Positions 8,053 through 16,080 of a stretch of DNA of 33,187 nucleotides are shown here, one piece after another. The position numbers were made by a program, and so were the translations under genes. Under the pieces are notes generated by a model that saw only the letters and a list, made by a program, of their open reading frames with translations, was not told where the DNA came from and did not search any database. The DNA comes from Nitratireductor aquibiodomus NL21 = JCM 21793 (lineage in GTDB: Bacteria; Pseudomonadota; Alphaproteobacteria; Rhizobiales; Rhizobiaceae): assembly GCF_000615975.1 (NCBI RefSeq), contig NZ_BAMP01000045.1:1-33187 (forward strand). The letters run 5' to 3'. Position 1 is the stretch's first letter. Each line of letters opens with the position of its first letter.

Positions 8053-8844
8053 ATGGTTATCTATCTGATAAATCTAAGGCGCTCTAGCGATCGTTTGGAG
8101 CGCATGAGGGAACTATGTGTGGATGCCGGCCTTGAGTTCACGCGGATGGAAGGGGTTGACGGATGAAAATTGAGCAGTGCCGATATCGCTCAAGTGGTCG
8201 TCGGTGAAAGTCGCTGGGGCAAACTAACTGCTGGAGAAGTCGGCTGTTTTTTGAGCCATCGCAAGTGTTGGCAAGCACTTGTTCAGGAAGGGTCTCAATA
8301 TGCAGTTGTTCTGGAGGATGATCTCGTTCTCGGAGAGAATGCCGTTTCCGTGATGACGGATAGTAGTTGGCTCCCCGAGGACGCCGATATAGTGAAGCTT
8401 GAGGCGGCCGATGAACGTGTGTACCTGGATACCTGGGCAAGTGGAGTCATAATGGCGCGCGAAATTCGGCGACTTCGTTCGTCACATTTCTGCTCAGGTG
8501 GGTATGTCATTTCCCGATCCTGTGCTCAACATTTGCTTTCCTCGAGTGAAACATTCTCCGAACCTGTTGATGACTTTCTCTTTAACGTTTCATCTCCTCT
8601 GTTTGACAGTTTGGTTGTCTATCAACTCGCGCCAGCAATTTGTATACAACAGGCAGCGTTGTTGGCTCCAAATTCGCCTGAAAGGCTCGCATCGTGCATT
8701 GAAGGCCGAGAGAAAAAAGTTCGGAGGCGGCTTGGTACCTTCGAACGGTTTACTCTATCCCTTTCCAAAAAGCGCCGTTCGACGGTCAACCGAACTTTGT
8801 CTTTGATCGGGAGACGCGAGCGCGTGAAGGTCGGGTTTCGCTGA
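8053..8844 (+). pseudogene. GT25-family glycosyltransferase interrupted by an in-frame TGA at codon 38
   Basis: ATG 8053, after GGTGAGAG, begins MVIYLINLRRSSDRLERM, a textbook GT25 start, and reads to EGVDG before TGA at 8164-8166. The same frame continues with KLSSADIAQ and the remaining GT25 domain (EVGCFLSHRKCWQ, the VLEDD metal motif, IVKLEAADE, YVISRSCAQHL, EPVDDFLF, C-terminal ERVKVGFR) to the stop at 8844. No frame change occurs, so this is a nonsense change, not an indel. Restart at TTG 8170 would give 224 residues without the first strand of the nucleotide-binding fold and is unlikely to be active. It is a paralogue of the gene at 6356, sharing motifs and tail. Confidence 0.8.
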
Positions 8845-8846
8845 TC

Positions 8847-9614
8847 ATGCGTTCATCGATGCGAAGTGATCTTTCCGGCAATTGGGTAGGCCGCATATTT
8901 GCGTTCTGGTTTGGCCGGGCGGAAATGTCGGAGCGTAGGCGCGCCTGCCTTGATACATTCGGCAATTCCGAATGCCGTACGCACCTTGTTACAGCCGAAA
9001 CGCTTGATAGTTTTGCGGTCCCCACGAAGCCTTTTCACCCTGCATTTCATTTTTTGTCTCCAATCCACCAATCCGATTACCTGCGCGCCTACTTCATGCA
9101 TCATTTCGGCGGTGGCTACGCAGATATCAAAGCCATTTCTCACTCTTGGATTCCCGCATTTTCTGCGGCCGAGAAAGGTCATGTTCTTGGCGCTGGCTAT
9201 GCCGAGGTTGCCGGCGGTGTCGCCAGGATTCATCAGTCCAAGGCATTGGAGAAGCACTATTTTCTTGATCGGCGAGTTTCCAATCTCGAGATCAACATGC
9301 GCTATCGGTACCTGAAACTGCGGCGTGGTGTTCTCATCGGTAACGGCGCATTCATCTTCCGGCCGGGGACCGAATTCACGCGGCGCTGGCTTTCAATTGT
9401 AGAAAGGAGGCTTGATCTTCTTCTTCCGCATCTTGAAGCCAACCCGGCACGATATCCGAAGGAGGTTCCAGGCGTCGACTATGGAGATGGGCCTTCGCGC
9501 TATACGGTGCCGTGGAGCTTTCTTCTCGGCGATGTGCTCGCGCCGCTCACGCTGCAATATCACACGCGCATTCTGCAGGTGGTGCCTGCTCCGGATTTTG
9601 AGAACTACGAATAG
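8847..9614 (+). CDS. Capsular polysaccharide synthesis-type glycosyltransferase (GT32-like)
   Basis: 255 residues. The diagnostic block is SPIHQSDYLRAYFMHHFGGGYADIKA (about residues 70-96), shared by the capsular polysaccharide synthesis and GT32 families; YADIK stands where the DXD motif is in relatives. Further on, NGAFIFRPGTEFTRRWL and the C-terminal VPWSFLLGDVLAPL are also family-like. It probably adds a sugar to a surface glycan in the cytoplasm. ATG 8847 lies two bases after the broken GT25 stop; a second ATG at 8859 would shorten it by four residues. It converges on lrp with 19 bases between the two stops. The specific reaction is unknown. Confidence 0.75.
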   Translation: MRSSMRSDLSGNWVGRIFAFWFGRAEMSERRRACLDTFGNSECRTHLVTAETLDSFAVPTKPFHPAFHFLSPIHQSDYLRAYFMHHFGGGYADIKAISHSWIPAFSAAEKGHVLGAGYAEVAGGVARIHQSKALEKHYFLDRRVSNLEINMRYRYLKLRRGVLIGNGAFIFRPGTEFTRRWLSIVERRLDLLLPHLEANPARYPKEVPGVDYGDGPSRYTVPWSFLLGDVLAPLTLQYHTRILQVVPAPDFENYE

Positions 9615-9633
9615 CCAGTTGCGGCAAGCGCGC

Positions 9634-10107
9634 CTATTCGATCGCCACCAGTCCTTCGTCCTTGACCTGGCGGATGGTGAGTGCGGTGCGGACGGTGTCC
9701 ACATTGGGCGCGGAGGTTAACTGCTCGATCACGAAGGTCTGGAAGGTGGTGAGGTCGGTCGCAACGCAGTGCAGCATGAAATCGGAATCGCCGGAGACCA
9801 TCCATGCACGCCGCACGATGGGCCACTGCAGGGTCCGCTGGGCGAAGGTCTTGAGTTCGGTCTCGGACTGGTAATGCAGGCCGATCAGGCAGAAGGCGAC
9901 CACATCGTAGCCAAGGGCGGGCGAATTCAGAAGGGCGCGATAGCCCCTGATGATGCCGCCTTCCTCCAGCCGTTTGACGCGCCGAAGGCAGGGCGGAGCG
10001 GAAATGCCGACCCGGCGGGAAAGTTCCACATTGGTCATTTTGCCGTCGGCCTGAAGCTCGCGCAGAATTTTCCAGTCGATTGCGTCAAGATCGGCCTGTA
10101 GCGGCAT
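9634..10107 (-). CDS. lrp: Lrp/AsnC-family transcriptional regulator
   Basis: 157 residues. The N-terminal helix-turn-helix is clear (LDAIDWKILRELQADGKMTNVELSRRVGISAPPCLRRVKRLEEGGII, about residues 7-52), followed by the RAM ligand-binding domain with GDSDFMLHCVATDLTTFQTFV. The ATG at 10107 has GGGAA about 9 bases upstream and matches the usual family start. In Sinorhizobium meliloti an lrp-type gene closes the lps cluster next to trxB and is reported to lie in an lrp-lpsCDE unit controlled by LsrB. Here it faces the glycosyltransferases tail to tail, so it cannot lead a single operon with them as oriented now. The ligand, probably an amino acid, is unknown. Confidence 0.9.
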   Translation of the reverse strand: MPLQADLDAIDWKILRELQADGKMTNVELSRRVGISAPPCLRRVKRLEEGGIIRGYRALLNSPALGYDVVAFCLIGLHYQSETELKTFAQRTLQWPIVRRAWMVSGDSDFMLHCVATDLTTFQTFVIEQLTSAPNVDTVRTALTIRQVKDEGLVAIE

Positions 10108-10494
10108 GATGTTTCCCAATTCAGTTGCAAACGCGCGAGAATCTTTCACGCGCGCTGTCCGAAATTAGGGCAAGGGCTGTGCCAAGCCAAGCAATCCATT
10201 CACCGGTAAGGTGGACTATCCACCGCGTTTGGGCGTCTCTCATGCGTGGAAATGGAGGGGAGCGGCATTCGGTAGCTGTTGGAAACCTGTTCCTCGCCTT
10301 GCACTTTGGGTCTGTGAATACTTAGATCAAGTCACCGTATTGTTCTGGATGGCAGCCTAGGGATGAGCCCCTGGAGGCCGCTGTCCGATTTTGCGTTTCC
10401 GCCGGAGGGCGGTCACGCGCCTTGAAGTTGATAGTGGCGGCAGGAAGGCGAGAGACCATCCCTGCGGTCCAGCGAGGAAGAAAGGAATTCATCC
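10108..10494. promoter_or_regulatory. Divergent lrp-trxB intergenic region with a candidate trxB promoter
   Basis: 387 bases without a gene. TTGCAC (10299-10304) and TTAGAT (10322-10327) with a 17-base spacer are a plausible sigma-70 promoter toward trxB, leaving a leader of about 160 bases. The leader carries GGG/CCC-rich segments near 10350-10385 that might pair imperfectly, but I could not define a riboswitch or terminator in it. No convincing lrp promoter was identified. Confidence 0.35.
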
Positions 10495-11469
10495 ATGTCA
10501 CGTCGTCACACGCCCGTTCTCATTGTCGGTTCGGGCCCTGCCGGATACACGGCAGCGATCTATGCGGCGCGCGCCATGCTGAAGCCGCTTCTCGTCGCCG
10601 GACTGGAGCAGGGCGGGCAGCTCATGATCACCACCGATGTGGAGAACTATCCGGGTTTTGCCGACCCGATCCAAGGGCCGTGGCTGATGGAACAGATGCG
10701 CGGCCAGGCGGAGAATGTCGGCGCGGAGATCGCCAATGATCTGATCGTCGATGTGGACCTGTCGTCACGCCCCTTCGTGCTCAGGGGGGATTCGGGCACG
10801 GAATACACGTGCGATGCGCTGATCATCGCCACCGGAGCCAAGGCGAAGTGGCTCGGCCTGCCCTCCGAGCAGACCTTCATGGGTTTTGGCGTATCGGCCT
10901 GCGCCACCTGCGACGGGTTCTTCTACCGCGGCAAGGATGTTGCTGTTGTCGGCGGCGGCAACACGGCTGTCGAGGAAGCGCTCTATCTGTCGAACCTCGC
11001 CAAATCGGTGACGCTGATCCACCGCCGCGACGAATTGCGGTCCGAGCGCATCCTGCAGGAGCGCCTGATGGCGAAGGAGAATGTGACGATCCTGTGGGAC
11101 ACGGTGGTCGAGGAAATCACCGGCACGCCGGCCAAGCCGCCCATGCCGGCATCGGCGTCGGGCGTGCGGCTGAAGAATGTGCATTCGGGCGCGGTTTCCG
11201 ATCTTGCCGTTGACGGTGTCTTCGTGGCGATCGGCCATGCGCCCGCTGTCGAGTTATTTGAAGGAAAGCTCAAGCAGAAGCCCAATGGCTATCTTTGGAC
11301 GCAGCCTGGTACGACGCAGACGGATGTGCCGGGCGTCTTTGCCGCGGGCGATGTGGCCGATGACATCTATCGCCAGGCCGTGACGGCAGCGGGGCTTGGC
11401 TGCATGGCGGCGCTGGAAGCGGAGAAGTATCTGGCAGCCATGGAAACGAAAAAAGAAGCTGCCGAATAA
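10495..11469 (+). CDS. trxB: Thioredoxin reductase (NADPH)
   Basis: 324 residues, the normal length for bacterial TrxB. The FAD-binding [16 protein letters not shown] (residues 12-27), the redox centre CATC (Cys136 and Cys139), the NADPH-binding [15 protein letters not shown] and the HRRDELR block, and the C-terminal [19 protein letters not shown] are all in place. It passes electrons from NADPH through FAD to thioredoxin in the cytoplasm. AAGGA lies 9 bases before the ATG. It is followed after 77 bases by the LysR gene on the same strand, an arrangement shared with Sinorhizobium, where the LysR protein LsrB takes part in oxidative-stress responses. Confidence 0.97.
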   Translation: MSRRHTPVLIVGSGPAGYTAAIYAARAMLKPLLVAGLEQGGQLMITTDVENYPGFADPIQGPWLMEQMRGQAENVGAEIANDLIVDVDLSSRPFVLRGDSGTEYTCDALIIATGAKAKWLGLPSEQTFMGFGVSACATCDGFFYRGKDVAVVGGGNTAVEEALYLSNLAKSVTLIHRRDELRSERILQERLMAKENVTILWDTVVEEITGTPAKPPMPASASGVRLKNVHSGAVSDLAVDGVFVAIGHAPAVELFEGKLKQKPNGYLWTQPGTTQTDVPGVFAAGDVADDIYRQAVTAAGLGCMAALEAEKYLAAMETKKEAAE

Positions 11470-11546
11470 ACCGGGAACGATGCAGCGACAGGATTGGGCG
11501 GAAACGCCCATGACGGTAAAGGCGCCTGACAGAGGAGAACGAGGCG

Positions 11547-12437
11547 TTGGACTGGGACAAGCTCAGGGTTTTTCACGCCGCCGCAGAGGCCGGCTCGTTT
11601 ACGCACGCTGCTGAAACGCTGCATCTCTCGCAGTCGGCAATCTCGCGCCAGGTGAGCGCGCTGGAACTGGAAGTGGGCGTGCCTCTCTTCCATCGGCATG
11701 CGCGCGGGCTGGTGCTGACCGAGCAGGGCGAGATGCTCTATCGTACGGCCCACGACGTGCTGATGCAGCTTGAAAGCGTGCGCGTGCGCCTTACCGAGGC
11801 CAAGGATCGGCCGTCCGGTCTGTTGAAGGTTTCCACCACGGTGGGGCTCGGCACGGGCTGGCTGACGGAGCGGCTGCCCGAATTCATCGAACTCTATCCG
11901 GACATCGAGCTGCAGCTCATTCTGGACAATGAGGAGCTGGACCTGACCATGCGGCAGGCCGACTGCGCGATCCGTATGCGCCAGCCGCAGCAGCCCGACC
12001 TTATCCAGCGCAAGCTCTTCACGGTGCATTTCCATCTCTTCGCGTCGCCCTCCTATGTGAACAAGCATGGAAAGCCTTCGTCGATCGCCGATCTGGACAA
12101 CCACCGGATCGTGACTTTCGGCGAGGCGGTGCCGCCGCATCTGAGCGACATGAACTGGCTGGAAACGGCCGGTCGTCCGGAGGGGCAGAAGCGTCAGACA
12201 GCCCTGCAGATCAACAACATCCTGTCGATCAAGCTGGCGGTTCAGCGCGGTGCGGGCATCGCCATGCTGCCCGATTATGTGGTGGGCAAGAGCAACGATC
12301 TGGTGCAGCTTCTGCCGGAAACCGCCGTGCCGTCCTTCGATACCTATTTCTGCTACCCGAACGTGATGAAAAACCAGGCAAAGCTTCACGCGTTCCGCGA
12401 TTTCCTTATTTCCAAATCACGGCATTGGGCATTTTGA
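11547..12437 (+). CDS. lsrB: LysR-family regulator, LsrB type
   Basis: 296 residues from a TTG at 11547; AGGAG ends about 9 bases upstream and the protein starts as the family does (MDWDKLRVFHAAAEAGSFTHAA). Residues 3-62 are the winged helix; LHLSQSAISRQVSALE is the recognition helix. The effector domain runs from about residue 92. Only two Cys are present, at 140 and 269; whether either senses redox state cannot be told. The trxB-lysR order next to lrp and LPS genes matches lsrB of Sinorhizobium meliloti, which regulates LPS and oxidative-stress genes. That makes control of trxB and the LPS block a fair inference. The symbol rests on synteny and family, not on an alignment. Confidence 0.85.
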   Translation: MDWDKLRVFHAAAEAGSFTHAAETLHLSQSAISRQVSALELEVGVPLFHRHARGLVLTEQGEMLYRTAHDVLMQLESVRVRLTEAKDRPSGLLKVSTTVGLGTGWLTERLPEFIELYPDIELQLILDNEELDLTMRQADCAIRMRQPQQPDLIQRKLFTVHFHLFASPSYVNKHGKPSSIADLDNHRIVTFGEAVPPHLSDMNWLETAGRPEGQKRQTALQINNILSIKLAVQRGAGIAMLPDYVVGKSNDLVQLLPETAVPSFDTYFCYPNVMKNQAKLHAFRDFLISKSRHWAF

Positions 12438-12441
12438 CGCA

Positions 12442-12459
12442 GTATTTCTCAAGAAATAC
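12442..12459. repeat. 18-base palindrome just after lsrB
   Basis: GTATTTCT and AGAAATAC are perfect inverted copies around the two bases CA, starting five bases after the lsrB stop. It could be a weak terminator without a T-tract, or a protein-binding site. Confidence 0.3.
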
Positions 12460-12504
12460 CGGGCGTTATGCAAAATTGCATGGGTGAATTGCAAAAACAT
12501 GTGG

Positions 12505-12533
12505 TTGTTATTTAGGCGGCGATTGCCCATATG
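12505..12533 (+). promoter_or_regulatory. Candidate promoter of the small RNA
   Basis: TTGTTA (12505-12510) and CATATG (12528-12533) are 17 bases apart. Initiation 4-7 bases downstream falls exactly at the first hairpin of the proposed small RNA. Weak match judged by eye, strengthened by position. Confidence 0.35.
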
Positions 12534-12536
12534 AGA

Positions 12537-12655
12537 AGCACTCCCGGGGGCGTTCTCCTCCCATTTGCCCCCGCGAGTGTTCCCCTCTGGAGGTTTCGCC
12601 TATATGGCACTTCCAATGACTAAAGCCGGATCTCCGTGATCCGGCTCTTTTTTTA
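12537..12655 (+). ncRNA. Putative trans-acting small RNA with an anti-Shine-Dalgarno loop
   Basis: About 115-120 bases between lsrB and msrP. A first hairpin pairs AGCACTC (12537-12543) with GAGTGTT (12575-12581) and GGGGGC (12546-12551) with GCCCCC (12567-12572); its 15-base loop exposes CTCCTCCC (12555-12562), which is complementary to GGGAGGAG ribosome sites. A short CCTC/GAGG element follows, then a perfect 9-bp terminator hairpin (12624-12646) with seven T. Promoter, structured body and terminator in the correct order support an independent transcript. The design resembles alphaproteobacterial sRNAs with CCUCCUCCC loops (alpha-r14 and cuckoo types); homology was not tested. Targets would be mRNAs blocked at the ribosome site. 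Confidence 0.6.
12624..12655 (+). terminator. Strong intrinsic terminator
   Basis: AGCCGGATC (12624-12632) and GATCCGGCT (12638-12646) form a perfect 9-bp stem with a 5-base loop, followed by C and seven T. It ends the proposed small RNA and would also stop readthrough from lsrB before the oppositely directed msrP. Confidence 0.85.
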
Positions 12656-12722
12656 TCTGCCATGGCTTTTCCTGTGAGAGCAGGATCGCAGCCAATGCCC
12701 TGTCTCATTGCTTCAGCTGAAA

Positions 12723-13697
12723 TCAGCGATAAAGCGGTTCGCCTTCGAGCCCGCTGTAAAGACCGGCGACCTCCTCGGCGTAGCCGTTGAAGAGCTGTGT
12801 CGGCACGCGCTCGCCCGTGTGCAGAACACGCTCTTCCGCCTGGCTCCAGCGGGGATGCGGCACATCCGGGTTCACATTCGCCCAGAAGCCATATTCGCTG
12901 GCGGCGATCTCTTCCCAGAAGCTGACCGGTCGCTCTTCGGTGAAGGAAATGCGGCGGATCGACTTGATGGACTTGAAACCGTATTTCCAGGGCAGGGCGA
13001 GCCGCAGCGGTGCGCCGAACTGTCTGGCCAGCGGTTTGCCGTAGGCGCCCGTGACCATGAAGGCGAGGTCGTTTGCGGCCTCGTCCATTGTCACACCCTC
13101 CACATAGGGCCAGGGATACCAGACCTGCTTCTGCCCGCCGGCTATGCCGGGATCGTTGAAGGTTTCGAAGCGGATGTAACGGGCGGACGAAAGCGGTTTC
13201 GCCATGGCAACGAGTGCTGAAAGCGGAAAGCCGGTCCAGGGCACCGTCATCGACCAGGCCTCGACACAGCGATGCCGGTAGAGGCGCTCCTCGAGCGGCA
13301 TGCGCTTTGCCAGATCGTCAAACGCGATGGTTGTGGGCTCCTCCACCAGACCATCGATCTCGATGTCCCAGGGGTGCGTGACGAGCGCCTGGGCGGCACG
13401 GGCGATCTGCTTGTGGGAGCCGAATTCATAGAAATTGTTGTAGGTGCTGCTCACCTCTTCAGGCGTGAGCGGGCGTTCGATCCTGTAGGCTTCATTGCGC
13501 TGTGCAGGGTAAAGGGATGCGGTGCGCGCGGCGGCATCCTCTATCTCAGCCCTTGCTGTCTCCGGCAGGAAGCCTGCGCCGGCAATCGCACCCAGGCCAA
13601 GCCCGGCAAGCACTGCGCGGCGACTGGCAAAAACGCTTTCGGGCGTCGCCATGCTTTCGGCGACGGCCCAGCGCAGGCGGCGGTGAATTGTGGGCAT
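12723..13697 (-). CDS. msrP: Protein-methionine-sulfoxide reductase catalytic subunit MsrP
   Basis: 324 residues. A twin-arginine signal is visible (ASRRAVLAGLGLGAIAGAGF, Arg26-Arg27), so the folded protein with its molybdopterin cofactor would be exported by Tat. The cofactor ligand is the Cys144 in RHRCVEAWSM, the SUOX-fold signature. PWKYGFKSIKSI and the NPDVPHPRWSQ end are typical of YedY/MsrP, which repairs oxidised methionines in periplasmic proteins. GGAGAA precedes the ATG by 7 bases; a second in-frame ATG (codon 16) also precedes the Tat motif. Its usual haem partner msrQ is not next to it. It fits the redox theme of trxB and lsrB nearby, though it is on the opposite strand. Confidence 0.92.
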   Translation of the reverse strand: MPTIHRRLRWAVAESMATPESVFASRRAVLAGLGLGAIAGAGFLPETARAEIEDAAARTASLYPAQRNEAYRIERPLTPEEVSSTYNNFYEFGSHKQIARAAQALVTHPWDIEIDGLVEEPTTIAFDDLAKRMPLEERLYRHRCVEAWSMTVPWTGFPLSALVAMAKPLSSARYIRFETFNDPGIAGGQKQVWYPWPYVEGVTMDEAANDLAFMVTGAYGKPLARQFGAPLRLALPWKYGFKSIKSIRRISFTEERPVSFWEEIAASEYGFWANVNPDVPHPRWSQAEERVLHTGERVPTQLFNGYAEEVAGLYSGLEGEPLYR

Positions 13698-13725
13698 GGC
13701 GTTCTCCGGCTGGCTTCTGATTTCA

Positions 13726-13742
13726 GGGTCAGGACCTGACCC
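13726..13742. repeat. 17-base inverted repeat between the EF-G paralogue and msrP
   Basis: GGGTCAGG and CCTGACCC are perfect inverted copies around a single A, 29 bases before the msrP start and downstream of the EF-G-like stop. It may be an operator for msrP or a transcript-end hairpin of the gene before; no T-tract follows. Confidence 0.35.
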
Positions 13743-13828
13743 CAAGGCCAGTGGTAGAACTGCCCGCCCGCGTTTCAAAATCACGGTGCTTCACGATTGC
13801 GTGGAAGCCTCCCAGCTTGACGTTTCCC

Positions 13829-15873
13829 TCACGCGGCCTTGCCCTGCGCGTTCATCGCGGCATCGGCCAACCGCCCGGTCAACTCCGCCATGTGATCAAA
13901 AGTGGCGCGATAGCTGGCGACGCCAGCGGTGGCGGAGCGCAGTTCGATGATCAGGTCGCCGGTCTCGGATGCGGGAATCGTCGCCTGCACCACATCCCAA
14001 CCACTCCACCCCGGGCGCGCGTCGAAGCCGAGAATCTGGCCGCGCCGCTGCGACAGGATGGCGGTGATACGGGCTGTGGCATCCGATGGCGTGTAAACCT
14101 CGATCCTGAGGACGGGCTCCAGCAGGACGGGCGAGCATTCGCCGAGCCCTTCCTTCATGGCGAGACGCCCGGCAAGCTGGAAGGCCATGTCGGAGGAGTC
14201 GACGGAATGGTAGGAGCCGTCCGCGAGATTGACGGCAAGGTCGATGACCGGGAAGCCGAGCGGCCCGGATTTCAGAAAGTCCCGAACGCCGGTTTCCACA
14301 GACGGTATGTACTGTTTGGGCACAACGCCGCCAGTGATCGTGTCGGTGAACTCGAAGCCGGACCCGCGGGGCAGGGGGCGTATGTCGAGAACGACATCGC
14401 CGAACTGGCCGTGACCGCCCGACTGTTTCTTGTGCCGGCCGCGCCTGGTGGTGCCCTTGCGGATCGTTTCGCGGTAGGCAACGCTTGGCACGGCCGTGTC
14501 CACGGGGATCTGGTATTTGCCTTCGAGGCGTTCGCGGGTGACGCGCAGATGCATCTCGCCCTGGCCGCACAAGACGGTCTCGCCGGTCTCCTGCCTCTGC
14601 TCGAGACCGAGCGAGGGATCTTCCTCGATGAGTTTCTGCAGAGCGAGCGAGAGCTTTGCCTCGTCCTTGCGTTCGCTCGGGTGTACCGCGACCGAATAGA
14701 CTGCCTGCGGGCTCTCCAGCGCGATGAGGGGCGCAAGCGGCGCTTTGGCGGTTGTCAGTGTATCACCCGTCCGGACACCTTCGAGCTTGCCGAGAGCGAC
14801 GGTCTCGCCGGCTTCCGCTTTCGCCACCTTGGTCTGTTCGCGCCCGAGAAGGGTGTAGAGACCGGAGACCTTGTCGACTGTGTTGCCGCTGCGCAGTTCC
14901 GTGCCGTCCCCGACCGAGCCGCAAAGAACCCGGGAGACGGACAGCTTGCCACCGTGTGGTGTGTGGATTGTCTTCATGACCTGGAGAACGGCTTCCCCGG
15001 CATCTTTCAGGCCGAGCCGTTCCCGTGTGGCTTCAACATCTGGCGAATCGTGCCGAATCGCCTTTAAAAGCCGTAGTATGCCGTTGCCTTTCTCAGCCGA
15101 TCCGATCAGCACCGGTGTTACCGTGCCTTCGCGCAGGTCCGCTGCCAGATCGTCGAATATCGCGTCGCGTGGCGGTTCGATCTCCTCGAGCAGTTGCTCC
15201 ATCAACCTGTCGTCATGGTCGGCAAGCGTTTCCAGCATGGAAAACCGTGCCTCGACCTCGCGCGCCCTGTCGTCGTCGGAAATGGGCGCAATCTCGCTGC
15301 TCGCATGCTCGCGGTAGATGTAGGCGCGTTCAAGTGCGAGATCGATGGAGCCGATGACAATGCCGTCCTTGCGCAGGGGAATCTGGCGTAGAAGCAGCGG
15401 CGTGTCGCTGGTGGGCTGCAGCATCTTCAACATGTCGCGCACACCCAGGGTGGCGTGCTCGATCTTGTTGAGAAAGATCATGCGCGGGATGCCAAGCTCG
15501 TCGAGCCTGTGCAAAGTGAGCTGCAGGGCGGCGATCTTTTTCTCGTCCGGTTCGGTGACGACAATGGCCATGTCGGCTGCCGCCAGAACCGGATCCGCCT
15601 CATGGGCGAACTCGATGGAGCTGGGCAGTCGACAAAGGTGATGCTTTCATCGAGAAAGCCGGTGGTGGCGATGTTCGCCTCGACGCTCATCTGATGCGCC
15701 CTGGCTTCTGCCGAATGATCACCGACCGTGCCGGATCCCGTGCTCGCCTGCTTCATTATGGCGCCGGTTCGCTCCAGAATGGCTTCGAGCAGGGTTGTCT
15801 TGCCACTTGCAAACGGACCGACAATGGCGATGCATTTCGGTCCGCGGCTTCTTTCTCCCGAGCGTTTTCCCAT
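13829..15873 (-). pseudogene. Elongation factor G-like GTPase (EF-G paralogue), one frameshift
   Basis: From ATG 15873 the protein reads into a GTPase domain with the P-loop GPFASGKTT (about residues 19-27) and reaches FVDCP near 15625. There the sequence needs one extra base in a GGG run (15623-15625, plus strand) to go on as SIEFAHEADPVLAAADMAIVV, after which FLNKIE (G4) and the full EF-G domains II-V follow to 13829. The repaired protein would have 681 residues, a normal length for the rhizobial EF-G-like family. The recognised tail has ERLEGKYQIPVDTAVPSVAYRETI and HKKQSGGHGQFGDVVL, both classic. The main fusA gene is normally beside ribosomal protein genes, so this is a paralogue of unclear role. 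Error or true frameshift is undecided. Confidence 0.8.
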
Positions 15874-16080
15874 GGCTGGCGGCCTCCTCTCACGCGTTTA
15901 CCTGCACACGTTTCATGAGCGGCGGCCGGCCTGTGCGGCCGTCGCGCGGTCGTGGCGCGTAGACGGATGATCAGGAGCATTCTCCGCCCTTGAGAGACCC
16001 GTTTGCGGCACTCACATGCCGGTGCGCCAACGCTCCCCGTCAAATATCGTCACATGGCTTTGGGATTTGGGCAAGGGCTC
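15874..16080. other. Intergenic region before the EF-G paralogue
   Basis: 207 bases, with the 3' end of the GGDEF-EAL gene on one side and the EF-G-like start on the other, both on the minus strand. It should hold the EF-G-like promoter. I could not identify convincing promoter boxes; the region near 15920-15950 is rich in GGCC and could fold. Confidence 0.3.

Noticed and set aside
8164..8166. Selenocysteine or stop readthrough at the TGA of the third GT25 gene
   Set aside because: GT25 enzymes need no Sec, the site is not near the metal motif, and I see no convincing stem-loop of the needed type right after it.
11367..12389. 340-codon minus-strand frame opposite lsrB
   Set aside because: Reverse-frame shadow; the plus strand is a complete LysR protein.
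13751..15067. 438-codon plus-strand frame opposite the EF-G paralogue
   Set aside because: The minus strand carries clear EF-G domains; this frame has no family sequence and no ribosome site.
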